From Apostichopus japonicus (taxonomy: Eukaryota; Echinodermata; Holothuroidea; Aspidochirotida; Stichopodidae), in NCBI RefSeq assembly GCF_037975245.1, contig NC_092567.1:8556714-8620713 (forward strand): 64,000 nucleotides of DNA, in the 5' to 3' direction. This document shows positions 23,141 through 35,595 of the stretch, one piece after another. The translations under genes and the position numbers were made by a program. The notes beneath the pieces were generated by a model that saw nothing but the letters and a program-made list of their open reading frames with translations, searched no databases and was not told the DNA's origin. How positions within the stretch are numbered: the stretch's first letter is position 1; each line of letters begins with the position of its first letter.

Positions 23141-25664
23141 ATTCATAAATGACCCTCAAAAATGTTAGAAAACGGCATTTTTTCGCTAATTTTTGCTGAT
23201 CTGTATTTAATTCTCCTTATGCCTCCCTTGATCTTTTTCCTGAATGACGCTAGGAGTAGTAGTGCTAACGTTATTGTTAGGCTTAACGACAAGGTTTCTT
23301 CTGTTAGTGTCAACATTTGACGCTTTAGCTTCGGTTCTTCGTTGAAGCACCTCGATAAGGTTGCAGACATTGACTCTAGCTCAGAATTAAGCTTAAAATT
23401 AATCACTAAGTCATTCATGCTACTCGAAGTATTTAGCTGGATGATTTAAGAAGTACGTACAGTGTGTATTGAGACTCGGTGTGTGAGAACATATACAGTA
23501 CTACTGCTGTAACTAATTGCAAGTAGGCTATATATACTGTACAGTATTCTTTTGCAATTTGGAACATTTCTTTGCCCATAAACATATTTGCATATTCTCA
23601 TGGCATGTCTTCATTTCTTTTTATTATGACTTCATGATTGCCACGGCAACAAACCAGTGTTTGTCTAACATATCGATCCTGAAGCAATTCTCCTCTAGAC
23701 CAGTCTCGAATCGCATTCGAAAATAGATTGGATAATAAGAAAATATGATACTTATAAAGAAACTATAATCCAAAAGGATTACTCTCATGCGGTTACTTGT
23801 ATTAAAATAATATCCTATATGTATTACACTGACAGGGTGATATACCATCCATGCTTAAGCAGGAGTTATTCCTTGGCAATACATTGCTCCTTGAGAGGAA
23901 GTGAAATCTCGCTTAGGATGTTTTTTTTTGGGGGGGGAGGGGTGGATTTTGGCAAGTTTTTCATCAGGAAGCAATAAAAGTTTCATCAAAAGTTGGATTA
24001 CTAAAGTAATGTTATATTTCTTGGTAGAATTTATCACGCCAAGAGCATTACCCGAGAAGTCAGAATAGTAGTTTAAATCAAGGGATGAATATCAATGCTT
24101 TCATGTGAATGACCTTTTCTTGCTGTTGTTAATGGATTGCTTGTTTACAAATGTTCCCGTTACAATAATAATTTACTATGCATAAGTTAAATACAAGTAA
24201 CTACACAAGTAACTACAATTATCTGCTCCAACATTGTGTAAGTCGTGTACACATACTATACACTCATTTACCATGCATATAGCTATCGATAAGTTTCTTG
24301 TAGACAGCATAGGTAACCAAATTAACAACAAATGAATTGCTGAAGTTCATTATCTTGAGCTCTTATGTTTACTGCCGATCAAGTTGCACGGGTATAAAGT
24401 TATACTTGATTTCACGCCTTCGATACTAGAGGTGTGCGTTGTAACATACCTTGGGCGATTTTATTTTGATGATTATTGACATATTGCTCTTATTTATGAA
24501 CACCTGCAGGGGGCAAGGGATGATCAGGGGACTTGCACCCCAAATAAAATTGTTAACAACAATCAGGGTTAAACAAAACTAATGATGCATACAAATTAAC
24601 CACATTCCAGCTCGGTATAAGGGCTCAGAAAAAAACAGTGGTGGTCATTTCATTCTAAGAACATTGCTGGGGCATCCCCAGAAGTACATTTCTGAGTAGC
24701 GTTGTTTGCGGTGTGCTGTTATTATGCACTGACATTATATCCAACATAACATTGGCATTTGCAAAACTTTCATTGCAGACGACAGCATATTTGGGCATAG
24801 TTTGGATGGTAGTTTTAGCTCACCAAATGTTACTTCAACATACTTTTATCTAAGTGAACTTGTCAGTCGGAATTGTCTGAAACCTTATTCATGAACCAAA
24901 ATCATGATGCATCTTACGAACAAATGTTAGTTACCAAAGCAATAATAACCCTACTATTTGCCAAATGTCTAATATTTCAGGGTCAGCTAGCGGGAGTTGG
25001 TGGCGGTGAGGGATATGTGTTGGAAAATACTATTTTCTTTTTCTAACACTTTTTTTTTTAATTTCCGTAGGCGTATCATTTCGTTTTTTATGCAATAATG
25101 TGTGTCCCGTGAAGCAATCTCATGATCTGGTTCCCCAATCTTTAAAAAAAAATAGGTATTCAAGGGTAAAAAATACATTTGATAGGGAACAATAACTTTT
25201 CTGGTTAAAAATTACATAAAAATATCTTCTTCAGTTTTGAAAACTGGACGGTGGAAGTTGTCACTTGTGGTACCAAAATTAATTTGAAACAAACAGGTGT
25301 AATGGAATTGTCGGAAACTTAAATTTTTCTTTTTTTGTGTGTTCTTCTTTGAAATCTGCATCTAAAGTTCCCAGACATTTCCGAAGTTACATTGCGACAG
25401 CACACACGGAAATTAGGATACTCCTTCAGGATTGTTGGTCTACACAATCGTAGCAAATACTGAGTACGATTAAAATTCATATATGTGTACGGATATCTTA
25501 AAAAAATGTCGGTAGCAATATTTGGAAATAGTGCACTACAGCGGTTATGACGTATTATTATTCTCACTTTGCCTTCACCAGTAGAGTATTTTCTTTGAAC
25601 AGAATACTCACTTTCAACGTTAAATATTATAATAAAACTGCAGACATTTTAGTGAATGACTGAT
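23141..25664. other. No gene recognised
   Basis: A 91-codon minus-strand frame at 23143-23418 directly abuts the foldback. It contains a hydrophobic run, then a Lys/Arg-rich tail. No family is recognised and it may be chance. Confidence 0.4.
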
Positions 25665-25719
25665 CAGGTGCGTATCCAGGGGGGGGGGGGCGTTGGGGGC
25701 GCGCGCCCCCCGGGTAAGA

Positions 25720-25885
25720 AAAAGAGGAGAGAAAAAAAGAAGAAGAAAAAGGAAAAAAGAGGGGAAAAGAGGAGGAGGAGAGGAAGGAAGGGAAAAGAAA
25801 AAGAAGAAAGAGAGAAGAAGGAGAAAAGGAGGGAGTAAAAGAAAAACGCGAAGACACCGGGAAGAGAAAGAGGAACAGTGACATC
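25720..25885 (+). repeat. Purine-rich (GA/GAA/AGG) tract
   Basis: An almost pyrimidine-free stretch follows a 12-G run at 25679-25690. Lys/Glu/Arg-rich frames here are by-products of composition. Confidence 0.9.
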
Positions 25886-26219
25886 ATTACAGCGCTGAAG
25901 GGAAGCCAGTGACGGATCAATGATTTCGTAAAAGTGTGCCTCACCCTACCCCTTACACCGACAACTCCATTTTTTTTTTGACGTTTCCATTTTCCTCTCT
26001 CACTAATGATCTATATATTTACTATATATGGTCTATCATAACGCGTGTGTAGAATTGTGCTATGAAACCAACTGTGGCTGGTCTCGAACTCGACCGTGTC
26101 GTCGGGGAACATGACGCATTTTGGGATGGGGGCGACCGCCCCCCCCCCATTCAGCATTTTTTTAAATGATATCGCTAAGTAATTTCAAAATAGAAAGTGC
26201 TTAGATGCAACTTACAAGC

Positions 26220-26445
26220 CTGGGAAGTGTCATTTCCAGCGATCTGGGAGACATTTTCGGCCAAAATTTGCTTGTACGCTTCGCGCTAACAAATGGTCCT
26301 GGGTAGTGCCATTTCCAGCGATCTGGGAGGCATTTTCGGCCAAAATTTTCTTGTACGCTTCGCGCCAACCTATGGTGGCGCTACGCTTAGATAATTTGCC
26401 TACAGGCTTCGCCCCTCCCTTGGCAAATTCCTCGCTACGCGCCTG
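26220..26445 (+). repeat. hAT-like MITE core with internal ~76-bp duplication
   Basis: CCTGGGAAGTGTCATTTCC is followed by AGCGATCTGGGAG, CATTTTCGGCCAAAATTT and CTTGTACGCTTCGCGC. The whole run is then repeated before GGTGGCGCTACGCTTAG. The block ends CTACGCGCCTG at 26445. Closely related to the minus-strand copy at 30410-30705. Confidence 0.75.
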
Positions 26446-26563
26446 TTCGAATTTGTAACGCAAACAGCAGATATCACATCATATCAGTGAGCATGAAAAT
26501 GGCGTTCCAGGATGAAAATCCTCAAAACTGTCCGACTTGCCTGAAAAAATAACCAAATATTTT

Positions 26564-26580
26564 CGCGCGCGAAGCGCGCG
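26564..26580. repeat. CpG-rich perfect hairpin
   Basis: CGCGCGC-GAA-GCGCGCG: a 7-bp stem with a 3-nt loop, in otherwise CpG-poor surroundings. Confidence 0.85.
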
Positions 26581-27009
26581 TTCAACGTGTCAATGTCAAT
26601 ATCATATAAGCAAGCATCGGTTATTACATCGCATGCCATCATGTACCGTACGGTCCGTTAAAATTGCGCAGTATACCGCGGGATGCTAATGTAAACAACG
26701 ACATGTCTCATGTAGATGTATAAAAAGCATGCAGGTCGAATTATGTCAAAAAGTTTCTTTTACATTAGTAATGGCGAATTAGGGGCTGCACCCCGGCCGC
26801 GCAGTGCCGGAGCGTCCATACGATCAGGGGGCCGGATGCACCCCCTGACGGGCTCAAATGGACTGCTGGCGCCTTTTTCAGCTCTTTACCACTTTTTACT
26901 TATTCTAGATTATTGACTTTTTTATTGCGCTCTCATCTACTTATTGACATTGTCACATTTTGTTGGTGTAATTTGGCGATGACACCTTATTCTTCGTTTA
27001 TCTGCAAAT

Positions 27010-27178
27010 TAGCCAGGCCCTGAAAGGGTCATTTCCGGCGATCTAGGGAGTATCTTCACTAAAAAATTGTCTGTGCGCTACGCGCCAACCAGTGGTGGCG
27101 CTCCGCTTAGATAGTGTCGAAAGCGCCCCTACAGACCATTCTCGCCCCTCCTGACCAATACCCCTAGCTCCGCCACTG
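27010..27178 (+). repeat. hAT-like MITE core copy ending CCGCCACTG
   Basis: Shares GTCATTTCCGGCGATCT, GCGCTACGCGCCAACC and GGTGGCGCTCCGCTTAG with the family. It ends CTAGCTCCGCCACTG, a hAT-type terminus. Confidence 0.65.
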
Positions 27179-27861
27179 CCGCCGCGCCTCCTACGCCTAT
27201 GTGTGTAGTGTTCGGTTTCGGAAATATCTGCTATTTTTTCATTTCCTTCAACCAAGTTTTATAATAGCCGTTATAAGAGGCTTAATATTTCTACACCAAT
27301 AAATTAACTGTGTCGGAATTTTCGAAAATTTCTGACCAACATTCTGCATCACACTTCCCTCTACTCGTGCAATTTTGACCGGTCTGTTAGGGGTTGAAGG
27401 AAGTTTTTCTATATTGGTTGTCCATAGATGAAATTTTGTACAAGATTATGGGTATGTTTTGAAGTGAGTTTATTCACGAGAAATGTGAATTTTCAAATTC
27501 TGAACAAATTTGGGGCTTAAAACCTTGAAAAGTGGGGCTGACGGGTTTTGTGGGCGCGACGTAGAATCACCTACAAAAGCAAAGACCCACAGGAGATGCG
27601 ATCAGGTCGAACATGACGTGTGCCGGGTTGACAATCTTCAAAAAGGTTATGGATGGAAAAAAACTATTAGGAAATACTTGGTTCTCAGGCCAAAAGTGTA
27701 CATCTGGTTGGTCATTTCAAGCCCGAGAAGTGCCGTTTCCGGTGATCTGGGGGGTATCAAAACCAGAAATTTTCTTGTACGCTGCGCGCCAACCGATGGT
27801 GGCGCTCCGCTTAGATAGTAATTCGCGCCCCCCGGGTTAGCAAATCCTGGATACGCGCCTG

Positions 27862-29459
27862 CTGATTGTACCATTGTAATAACAATCTAATAATAACATG
27901 TGTGGATATTTACCAAAAATAATTTATAATACACATTTATATCACTAATTATCTCGAACAGAGGGGAAAACTTAAACAGGACCCAATGGTGCACTTATAA
28001 TTAAATATGAAGTAATACTACCGTTTTGTCGCCTTTGTGAAGGCAGGAAATGAAATTAATTAGCATCCATTTACATTGTTGACAGAAAGGTTATATAGTT
28101 CAAAGGAAAATGATTAAAACAAAACGTGGGTGTATGAAACAATAACGTTGTATTATTGACATAAAGCAGTATATTAAATGTAATTCGTATGATTTCCTCA
28201 TGTTGTCATAACAAGTTTCGAAATTTCGCCAAAATACGAGCCTCTGGTGATCAAACGGGTTGGAAATTAAACTGGGCAATCGTTTTAAAAAACAATAAAT
28301 CACTGTGAATACATTTTTATTGAATACAAATATCGCTGGTCAGGTGAATATACCCGGACCGCATAGAATAGACTACTTTGCTAAATGATAATATAGTACA
28401 TGATATTATAACCTATGAAAATGTATCAACATATCTTATTGAAGAGCATCCATTCAATAAGGAAACAAACTTGGGAGTAAAAATAAGCAGTAACGCCTGA
28501 GTAATGTCACTTGATTCAGTTCACTACGTTGCACACTAATTAAAAATAATGTTGATTTGTATTGTTTAGCGTTGTCTCTATAGGAAGATTCCTTGTACAG
28601 TTAAAGGATAATAAGACCTGTACATGTGGCGTAGGACGCGAATAGGTATTATAGGCACCTTTAATACGTTCAACTGATCTCAAACATATATAGACGAGGT
28701 ACAAATGAATTGACTCAACTTTACGTGAATATGTCTAGTAAAATGCTTGGAAGGGGATTTTCCATTTCAGCCATTTCGAATTATTTCACACGTACCTGAA
28801 TATCAATCATCAACTCAACCCCGCTTCTAAAGACAACGGTGATACACATTATGTTGAGACGTTCCGTCAAAAATCATGAACATTAGTTTGCGTACGTTCA
28901 TATATTTATCGTGGTTGCCAGCGACATGTGTTACTTGCGTGGCATATGAATATTCATGTCCCGTCATTTCACGAGCTGCACTTTTCAATCTCTATATGCG
29001 TACTAAGAGATATCGAGAGTTGGTTCCAATGTGTGAGGAAAAATATGGGACGGCAAATAAGTGAAAAGTCTAGGCGAGCTGTTACGTCGATAAGGTAAGA
29101 TTGTACACCCCCCCCCTTCTTTTTAGTCTGCCTATTATATGTCTAGCGACGTTATTTGCTTCTGGAAAAGCCCCCCCCCCCCTCTCAAAGAAAGAAAGGA
29201 TGGATTAAAAGAGATATTTGAAAGTTGAAATTGTCACATTTCATAGTTTAAGATGATGCCATTGTTGCACACTTGCTGATGATGTTTTGTATTTCTTACA
29301 TATTTGCATTTAATTTTCTGCTCCGAAATGAGTGCCATTCACTATTTTAAATGCAACACAGGCATTGACTTTATATGCACTTGCAACCCCGTTAGGTAAA
29401 CTAGCCACATGTCTTAGTCAAGGTCAAAACAATAAACTGGAATATGTATGTATGTATAT
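27862..29459. other. No gene recognised
   Basis: Two C-runs (29108-29116 and 29171-29182). A 62-codon frame at 28876-29064 starts with a hydrophobic stretch and could be read as a short signal-peptide-like ORF, but nothing else supports it. Confidence 0.4.
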
Positions 29460-29638
29460 TAGATCCTCCTGCAGGGCAGGAACTCGCGAAGAAGCCATCA
29501 TTGGCTTATCAAAGCCGCAAGCTGACCGAAGTCAGTCTCTTACATTCATATTTAACGTCCATGATTATGAATTGTTAATTGTCAACAACTCTGTAACTGG
29601 ACGACATATATACATTAATCTGGGATTAACTCGAACCG
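29460..29638 (-). repeat. tRNA-derived SINE, copy 2 (head truncated)
   Basis: The body matches 7250-7447: GGCTTATCAAAGC, GCTGACCGAAGTCAGTCTCT, TTCATATTTAACG, AACTGGACGACAT, TAACTCGAAC. The tRNA-like head is cut just after the B-box equivalent and replaced by a short (CCGGAA)-type repeat to about 29660. Confidence 0.7.
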
Positions 29639-30099
29639 GACCGGAACCGGAACCGAACCGAATATAAAGAAAAACAAAGCAATTTGTTGTTAGTGCAGGC
29701 ATGTGCAGCAATAACATTACAGCTGTTTGGTACATCCGTCGGAAATGAGTGAAAGTTTCACCGGAATGTTACTTCTCTAGTCATACTCAGCTGTTTATAC
29801 AGAAAGGGAAAATGCTGGTAGTAATGTCGTAAAACTCATGGAACATTTTAGATATGTACTAACAATTGTAATAACAATGTTGATATTTTATTTAAACTAG
29901 CGGAGAACATCTATCAGAGTTTTATATGTATTCTCTTGTTTCTTAAGTATACCGTTCAGTTCTTTATACAATGATAACCATAATAAAGGGAATCCAAACA
30001 AACCACGTCTTCACCAATGTACGTGTACATGAGATTAATATATCCGACCGACTAGACGTGCATGCCAAATATGAAATATTGCACTTGCCGTAACTAAGG

Positions 30100-30168
30100 C
30101 GGGGTTTAGGTTAATTCAGACTTTCCGATTGGAGAGGGGCGTGCGTGTCCCTCGTAATTACGCCACTG
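30100..30168 (-). mobile_element. hAT-like element terminus (one end only)
   Basis: The reverse complement starts CAGTGGCGTAATTACGAGGG, a typical hAT-like end, followed by GGGGCG-rich sequence. I could not find a matching second end. Confidence 0.4.
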
Positions 30169-30409
30169 ACATTGAATCCAATTAGACAAGTCAACTAATT
30201 CAATTAATAGTAGTTGGTAGTATATTAAAAATACAGAGATTACAAATATTTTTGACAAATAATCAAATGTACAAATCGTATTTTTATATACAATATGACA
30301 AATGCATTGTAATGTATAAGTACTAAATAATGTTCTACCGTGGCTAGAGTCAATAGTAAACCGATAGTATACTTGTTTTAAAATAATACCCACGATGAAA
30401 CTATACATA

Positions 30410-30705
30410 TGAAGTCGCGTAGCTAGGAATTTGCCAAGAGAGGGGCGAACCTGTAAGGAAGATATCAGAGTCGTAGATTCGGCGTTGGATACTATCTAAG
30501 CGTAGCGCCACCATTAGTTGGCGCGAAGCGTAAAAGAAAATTTTGGCCGAAAGTGCCTCCCAGATCGCTGGAAATGTCACTTCCCAGGCCTTGCAAGATG
30601 CATTTAAGCATTTTATATTTGAAATTACTAGCGATATCATAAAAACGTAAACAAAATATGCTCAAGGGGGTCGCCCCTTCGCCCCCCCCTTTGGCTACGC
30701 ACCTG
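30410..30705 (-). mobile_element. hAT-like MITE, ~295 bp
   Basis: Read on the minus strand it begins CAGGTGCGTAGCCAAAGGGG and contains TGACATTTCCAGCGATCTGG and CTTCGCGCCAACTAATGGTG. It ends GCTACGCGACTTC, a damaged terminus. It is nearly collinear with 26120-26445. TACAT follows the intact end (30706-30710) and occurs near the other (30404-30408), but offset by a few bases, so the TSD is only tentative. Confidence 0.65.
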
Positions 30706-30710
30706 TACAT

Positions 30711-32822
30711 GTATCAATATAACACTAGTTTTAGACATTTGTCAATATTAACTCAGATGGCTTTGAGCACTCTGGTCGCCATAACATGTCTCTGTTGGTG
30801 CCAAGTACACCTACTCTTTCACAAAAACGGGTAAAATCAAATTCAATTTCAAAGTCGAATGCACAATGTATGTATGTAGACGTACAAATGATCTGGCTTT
30901 TTGCCGTATAACGCAAAGCGGATCACTATTGTCAAGGTTTCACTACTTAAACACACGGCGATGCAATTACTTACTGATTGTTGGCATCCAAATGGACATT
31001 ATAGTAATGTTTGCCTTGTTGGAGTCAAATTATATCGTTGAAATACTTAGAGCTGTTTTTTCTTCTTCAGTAAAGTGTATTTTTCTTGTAATTGCCTATA
31101 ACTTTGTTTGGAAATGTAATGTCAAAACTAAGAACCTGTTGTCGGGACGGGTGTTAGATTAGGAGAAAATTAAAAAATGATGTCAATTATATAAACTCTT
31201 AGAAGAGAGGGGGTGTTGGTGGTATCAGGAGGGAGTTGAAGGGTAAAGTAGTTCATTCAATGACAATTGAAGAAAGAGCCATTGATATGACTAGGGAATT
31301 ACTTAAATATGACGACTTGCCTGTTAATATTATACATGTTTTTTTTTTTTTAGGTGGGGGGAGGTAAGGGAGGTGTGAAATAATTACAATAATTTAGAAT
31401 TCTAAAGAAAGAACAATTTCTTAAATGGTGGAAGTCATTCGAAAAGTGTTGTCATTGGTGGAGGTATAGGAAGGTAGTAGAGAGCTTAGTAGACACGCGA
31501 TATCAATTAAAGAAAGTATACAATATAAACATTCAGCTGATTATATGAATATGACTACTTGTCTTATAATATTAGATGTGGAGGGTTTGCGGTAGTGTGA
31601 AATAGACATACAATGTCAACGTAAATGTCTGATATATGACAAACGATAACTATTTAATCGTAAAAACTATCTAAATTATTAACGATGATATGGTATCAGT
31701 CGTATACATCATGAACGATACGCAGATGTTAATAAGAATATTAAACATTTTGTTTTTGTAGTATTTTGCTTTTCTATATCCAAATAAACACACAAATTGT
31801 TTTACAGCATATTATTATTAATTTTTTTATATGAATTAATGGATTGATTTCATGTTTTAAATTCTAATATATAATTAAAACTATTTATATTTTCGACAAA
31901 AAATAATTATCCCTGATTAATTTGGGAAAAGTTTCTTATCGTCATAATCATTTTTCTTTACCGGCCATGAAGATCTTTTAATTTGACCCCCCAAAAAGAA
32001 GAAAAACATTCATCTTTATCATCTAATCCTTTAATGAAGAAATTGTGATATGATGGACTTGAACATATGTGCAGACACTGAAATTACGTCAACGGTTATC
32101 CTTCAAATAATAGGTCCTTGAAAAGAAAGAAAAAAATACACGTTTGGCCACGTATGTATGTTGGAACGTGCATCTAATTATGTTACTGGAATTCACCATT
32201 ATATGTTAGTATATAGTAGTTTTGTCATTATTATTCAAACCATTTAGGAAAAGAAAAAGACCATAGTCATCGTCTGGCACAGTGTTTGCAAATGCAATGT
32301 TTCAGTTAAAATGTTTAGCATTATCGTGGAGTGCATCTATAGTATATTGTAAAACCAAAGTGTACCAATTTTATTTCTTCATCGTATATATGCATTCCTG
32401 GTATTGCAAATGTTCTTCAGTCCGTTCCACTTGCACGAAATATAGCTACGATAAGCAAATAGGATGCACTGTGGACGCTGATTGACTAACAATATTTCAG
32501 TAAAAGTAGTGTTTTGTTAATTACTGGAGAAACAGAGAAATAAAACAAAAGGGTTGTTAGCATCCATTCAATTATCAATAAAAAATGTTAACTCAATGTG
32601 ACAATAGTAAACCGTTGGCCATGTTGGAACCAACCGTCAGAGAACTAATGAGTACTGGATACCAGGTTCAATACACCGCCTGCAGGTTTGTAGGTAAAGC
32701 TACGCTTCTAAGGCAAGAGGTTCGAAACAGGTAAAGAAGGTTTTAATTCCACTGTTCTCAACTGCCACCTGTATCGAGCAATACTAGTTGTCACTCTCGG
32801 TAAGCACGTCATATCCCCACAA
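30711..32822. other. No gene recognised
   Basis: AT-rich. Near 32655-32740 a weak tRNA-like string with GGTTCGAAAC is present, too poor to call. The 98-codon frame at 30866-31162 has no recognisable domain. Confidence 0.4.
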
Positions 32823-32897
32823 CAGTGGCGTAGCCAGACTTTTCCATCTGGGGGGGGCAAAGGGGGGTGAAGGGTCTGATTGGTGGGGCAGACTAGG
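32823..32897 (+). mobile_element. hAT-like element terminus (one end only)
   Basis: CAGTGGCGTAGCCAGA is followed by G-rich sequence in the same style as the other hAT-like MITEs here. The second end was not found. Confidence 0.45.
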
Positions 32898-33327
32898 CTA
32901 GTACAAAATACATACCAAACAGTTTGCATGACAAACTGTCGCAAATCGGGTATTGTGTCAGCAATGTAGGGTACAGATGGTCACTCTAGTTAGCTGACGT
33001 TTTATGTTATTTCCACATAGGTATTATTAACGATAAAACTGATCACTGAAAAAGTCATCGATAATTCTCTTTAAAAATCTGAATAGACTATGCTCTTTCT
33101 GTCAGTATTCAAAGATGATCAGCATGATATCTGACTTGCCTGGGAGTGTAACCCCCCCCCCCCCCCCACAATCAACAAAAGATGTTATCATTCCCCCTGC
33201 GGGCCCATCTTTTGCACTTTCTAGGGCTCACTTAAACAGTCTAGCGAATGTTAATTCGCCTATTCTGATGACTGTCTGCGAACTTATCGACGAATTTTGC
33301 GCCCTATTACAGACTCAGCCTCAGCTA

Positions 33328-33893
33328 AGGTGACCATATTTTCGTGACTGAAATCGGGGACATTTATTGCGCGACTGATATGGGGGAGGGGTTAAAGGGA
33401 GGGGCTGTCCCCCTCCCCTTTAAGAAATTTTCAAGTGCCTAAGGTGCTTAGATGTAAAATGGTGATACTTTGAAGCACTTTTTAAATCAATTTTATTTTC
33501 AAAAATGTAGCTTTTATTTAAATGAAATCCACTTACTTTACGTGGTTCTTTGAATGCTTGTGATTTGCTCATGCTCACACTATAAGTGTCGTTGTGTCGC
33601 CGTAGTTGCCATTTATACGGTCGAAAGAGTGCTAGGCTAGATCGATCTAGCATATTTTGAACAGTGTTTCCACTTTACACTGGCCCACCTGAAATACTGG
33701 TTATAAGTTCCGTTCTGCGACTGCACACTTGACTAAATTTTGTTTTTACAATTATTTTACTAATAATGTGGGATATTTTCGAAATTCCTGAACATTTTGA
33801 CGAATCGGGGACATTTTCGGGGACACTTGTTCATCGGGGACAACACACTGTAATCGGGGACTGTCCCCGAAAATCGGGGACGTCTGGTCACCT
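33328..33893. mobile_element. 566-bp TIR element with AATCGGGGACA subterminal repeats
   Basis: The termini AGGTGACCA and TGGTCACCT are inverted. ATCGGGGAC recurs at the left end and five times in the last 110 bp, including the self-complementary GGGGACTGTCCCC. No target duplication is obvious. An open minus-strand frame (33420-33653, 77 codons) lies inside. It contains MSKSQAF...EPRK, but I cannot assign it to a transposase. Confidence 0.65.
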
Positions 33894-35227
33894 CGGGCCT
33901 ATGAGCTCACTACGGAAACACACACGTATATAAACTACTAGGCTGTTATGTGTTGAATGTACCTAACCCAAGAAACACATCGCGATTGGTCGCGTAGGCG
34001 TAGCAAAACATGTTGTTAAAAACCATGGTAATATGCACATAGGCCCAGCAACATATTTAGTGTACATCCGAGAATGGTAATACTGCTATGATTCACACGG
34101 CTTATTATATACGCAGAAAATAAGGTAATATTTAGTCGATGCAAAATAAAAGTGAATTGGCTGGATTCAAGCGCACAATCTGTTTATGACTACGAATGTA
34201 ACCTTTATATCGATTGACCTTAAATATCCGCCTTTTCTTTGAAATCGCGCTCAGACAGCACTTACGTAGCTAAATTACTTCCTTCTCGAGAGTACGTAAA
34301 CAATGTGATAAGGCAAGAAGGGAAGCGTTCAGATTGACCTCAAAATGAAAGTAACTATTAAGTATACAGTTCCATTACGTTTTTCAAATAACATCACGGG
34401 TTACACAATGAAATGCTCACTGGCATTAGAATAGCGACAAGATGTTAATTTCAGATTCTGCATTTGGATAACTTACCTTAAAATTATGTTTGCTTAATCT
34501 GTTAAATTGTTGTCTGTTTAACTAATATGATTTTTATATTTAATTTGATATCAAGAGATCTAGACATTTTTGTTATAGAAAATGATCGTCTGCGTTGAAA
34601 TATAAACCCATCGACGTCATTAGTTGCAGGCAAACATGATTCCTGAACCGTTGAAAAAATGTATATCACACTGTGAGTATTAGTCGTAAAGGCAAAGCAA
34701 ACTTTCAGTACGTTTGGAAACTTCGACAGCACGTAATTGCAAGACTGGGTTTAAGCGCCCACCTTTAAATGATATATTTAAATGATATATCCTTAAAATG
34801 TTTGCACAAATCGTAAATGGTACCAAAATTTGAAAATTTCTGAAGCAACGAACCCACAAAATCAACACATTTGCTACAATTGTTGCTAGATCCGGGGTAT
34901 CTACGACTGTACCAATGAGCTCAACTTATTAATAGATGTACGTTTACTAAGTTTTTTGGTTGCTATATTACTTTTATTGTGTTAAAAGTCGACTTGTAAG
35001 TTACCACCACAGCTATTCATATAACGTGAATTGTAGTAAGACTATAGAGGTCAGTAAAACAGCAGACTCCAGGCTACATAATTGTGAATCTCTTTGGTCG
35101 CTTTACTGATGTACACTTGCAGCACAATATACTTGATCATTATAAAGAGGGACCTTACACAAACATGTTACGAATTCAGTTCGTAGAAAGGCATGGTATC
35201 GTTTATTCAGCTTTGTGTAAGGTAACT
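33894..35227. other. No gene recognised
   Basis: AT-rich, with only short frames and no repeat family recognised. Confidence 0.45.
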
Positions 35228-35232
35228 ACGAA

Positions 35233-35595
35233 CAGGGGCGTCGGAAGCTATTTGGGATTGGTACGGCAGATCAGAGTGTGGCCATCTATCATAATTATCG
35301 GGGCGTCGTTTGGTAGGTCAAAGCACGCTACGCGCCACCATGGTTGGCGCGTAGCGTAATGGAGAAAATTTTGAATAAATGCCTCCCAGATCGCAGGAAA
35401 TGGCACTTCCCGAGCTTGAAAACAAGACCCTTGCCATGCCAGAGTAGTCACATTTAGCCTACTTGCCGTCATCATTATTTGCCATGGCATCATTTTTTGC
35501 CATTTTTTCCTTAGTCCTACTTTTTTTTTCTTTATTGCGCCGTGAATATTGGTCCGGCGTTCGCCGGACCTGCCGTACCGGCTCCGACGCCCCTG
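35233..35595. mobile_element. 363-bp hAT-like MITE with 5-bp TSD
   Basis: The left end CAGGGGCGTCGGAAGC and the reverse complement of the right end, CAGGGGCGTCGGAGCC, match closely. Each is followed inward by GTACGGCAG. ACGAA flanks both sides (35228-35232 and 35596-35600). An internal 12-bp hairpin, CGCTACGCGCCA/TGGCGCGTAGCG (35326-35337 with 35345-35356), surrounds a 7-nt loop. A second small inverted pair, GGTCCGGCG-TT-CGCCGGACC, lies near the right end. The core (CTCCCAGATCGC, GGCACTTCC) links it to the family at 26220 and 30410. Confidence 0.8.

Larger units (their letters stand above)
25665..27861. mobile_element. 2.2-kb hAT-like element with 5-bp TSD
   Basis: The left end CAGGTGCGTATCCAGG and the reverse complement of the right end, CAGGCGCGTATCCAGG, match at 15 of 16 bases. 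Both ends are flanked by CTGAT (25660-25664 and 27862-27866). CAG(G/T)GGCG-type termini are typical of the hAT superfamily, and 5-bp duplications are reported for some hAT groups. The interior is composite. It holds a purine tract, two or three internal copies of the same MITE core (26220-26445, 27010-27178, 27719-27861) and CpG-rich segments. No transposase frame survives. Confidence 0.7.

Noticed and set aside
23143-23418. 91-codon minus-strand frame beside the foldback
   Set aside because: No domain, no splice or promoter support; length within chance expectation.
25627-25944. Lys/Glu/Arg-rich plus-strand and Ser/Phe/Leu-rich minus-strand frames
   Set aside because: Products of a purine tract within a transposon.
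32655-32740. tRNA-like string with GGTTCGAAAC
   Set aside because: The D-arm and acceptor do not form; too weak to call a tRNA or SINE.
32823-33170. Pairing the hAT-like end at 32823 with the CACAA after the 16-C run at 33152-33167 as a TSD
   Set aside because: The right side lacks a CTG-type terminus, so the shared CACAA is probably coincidence.
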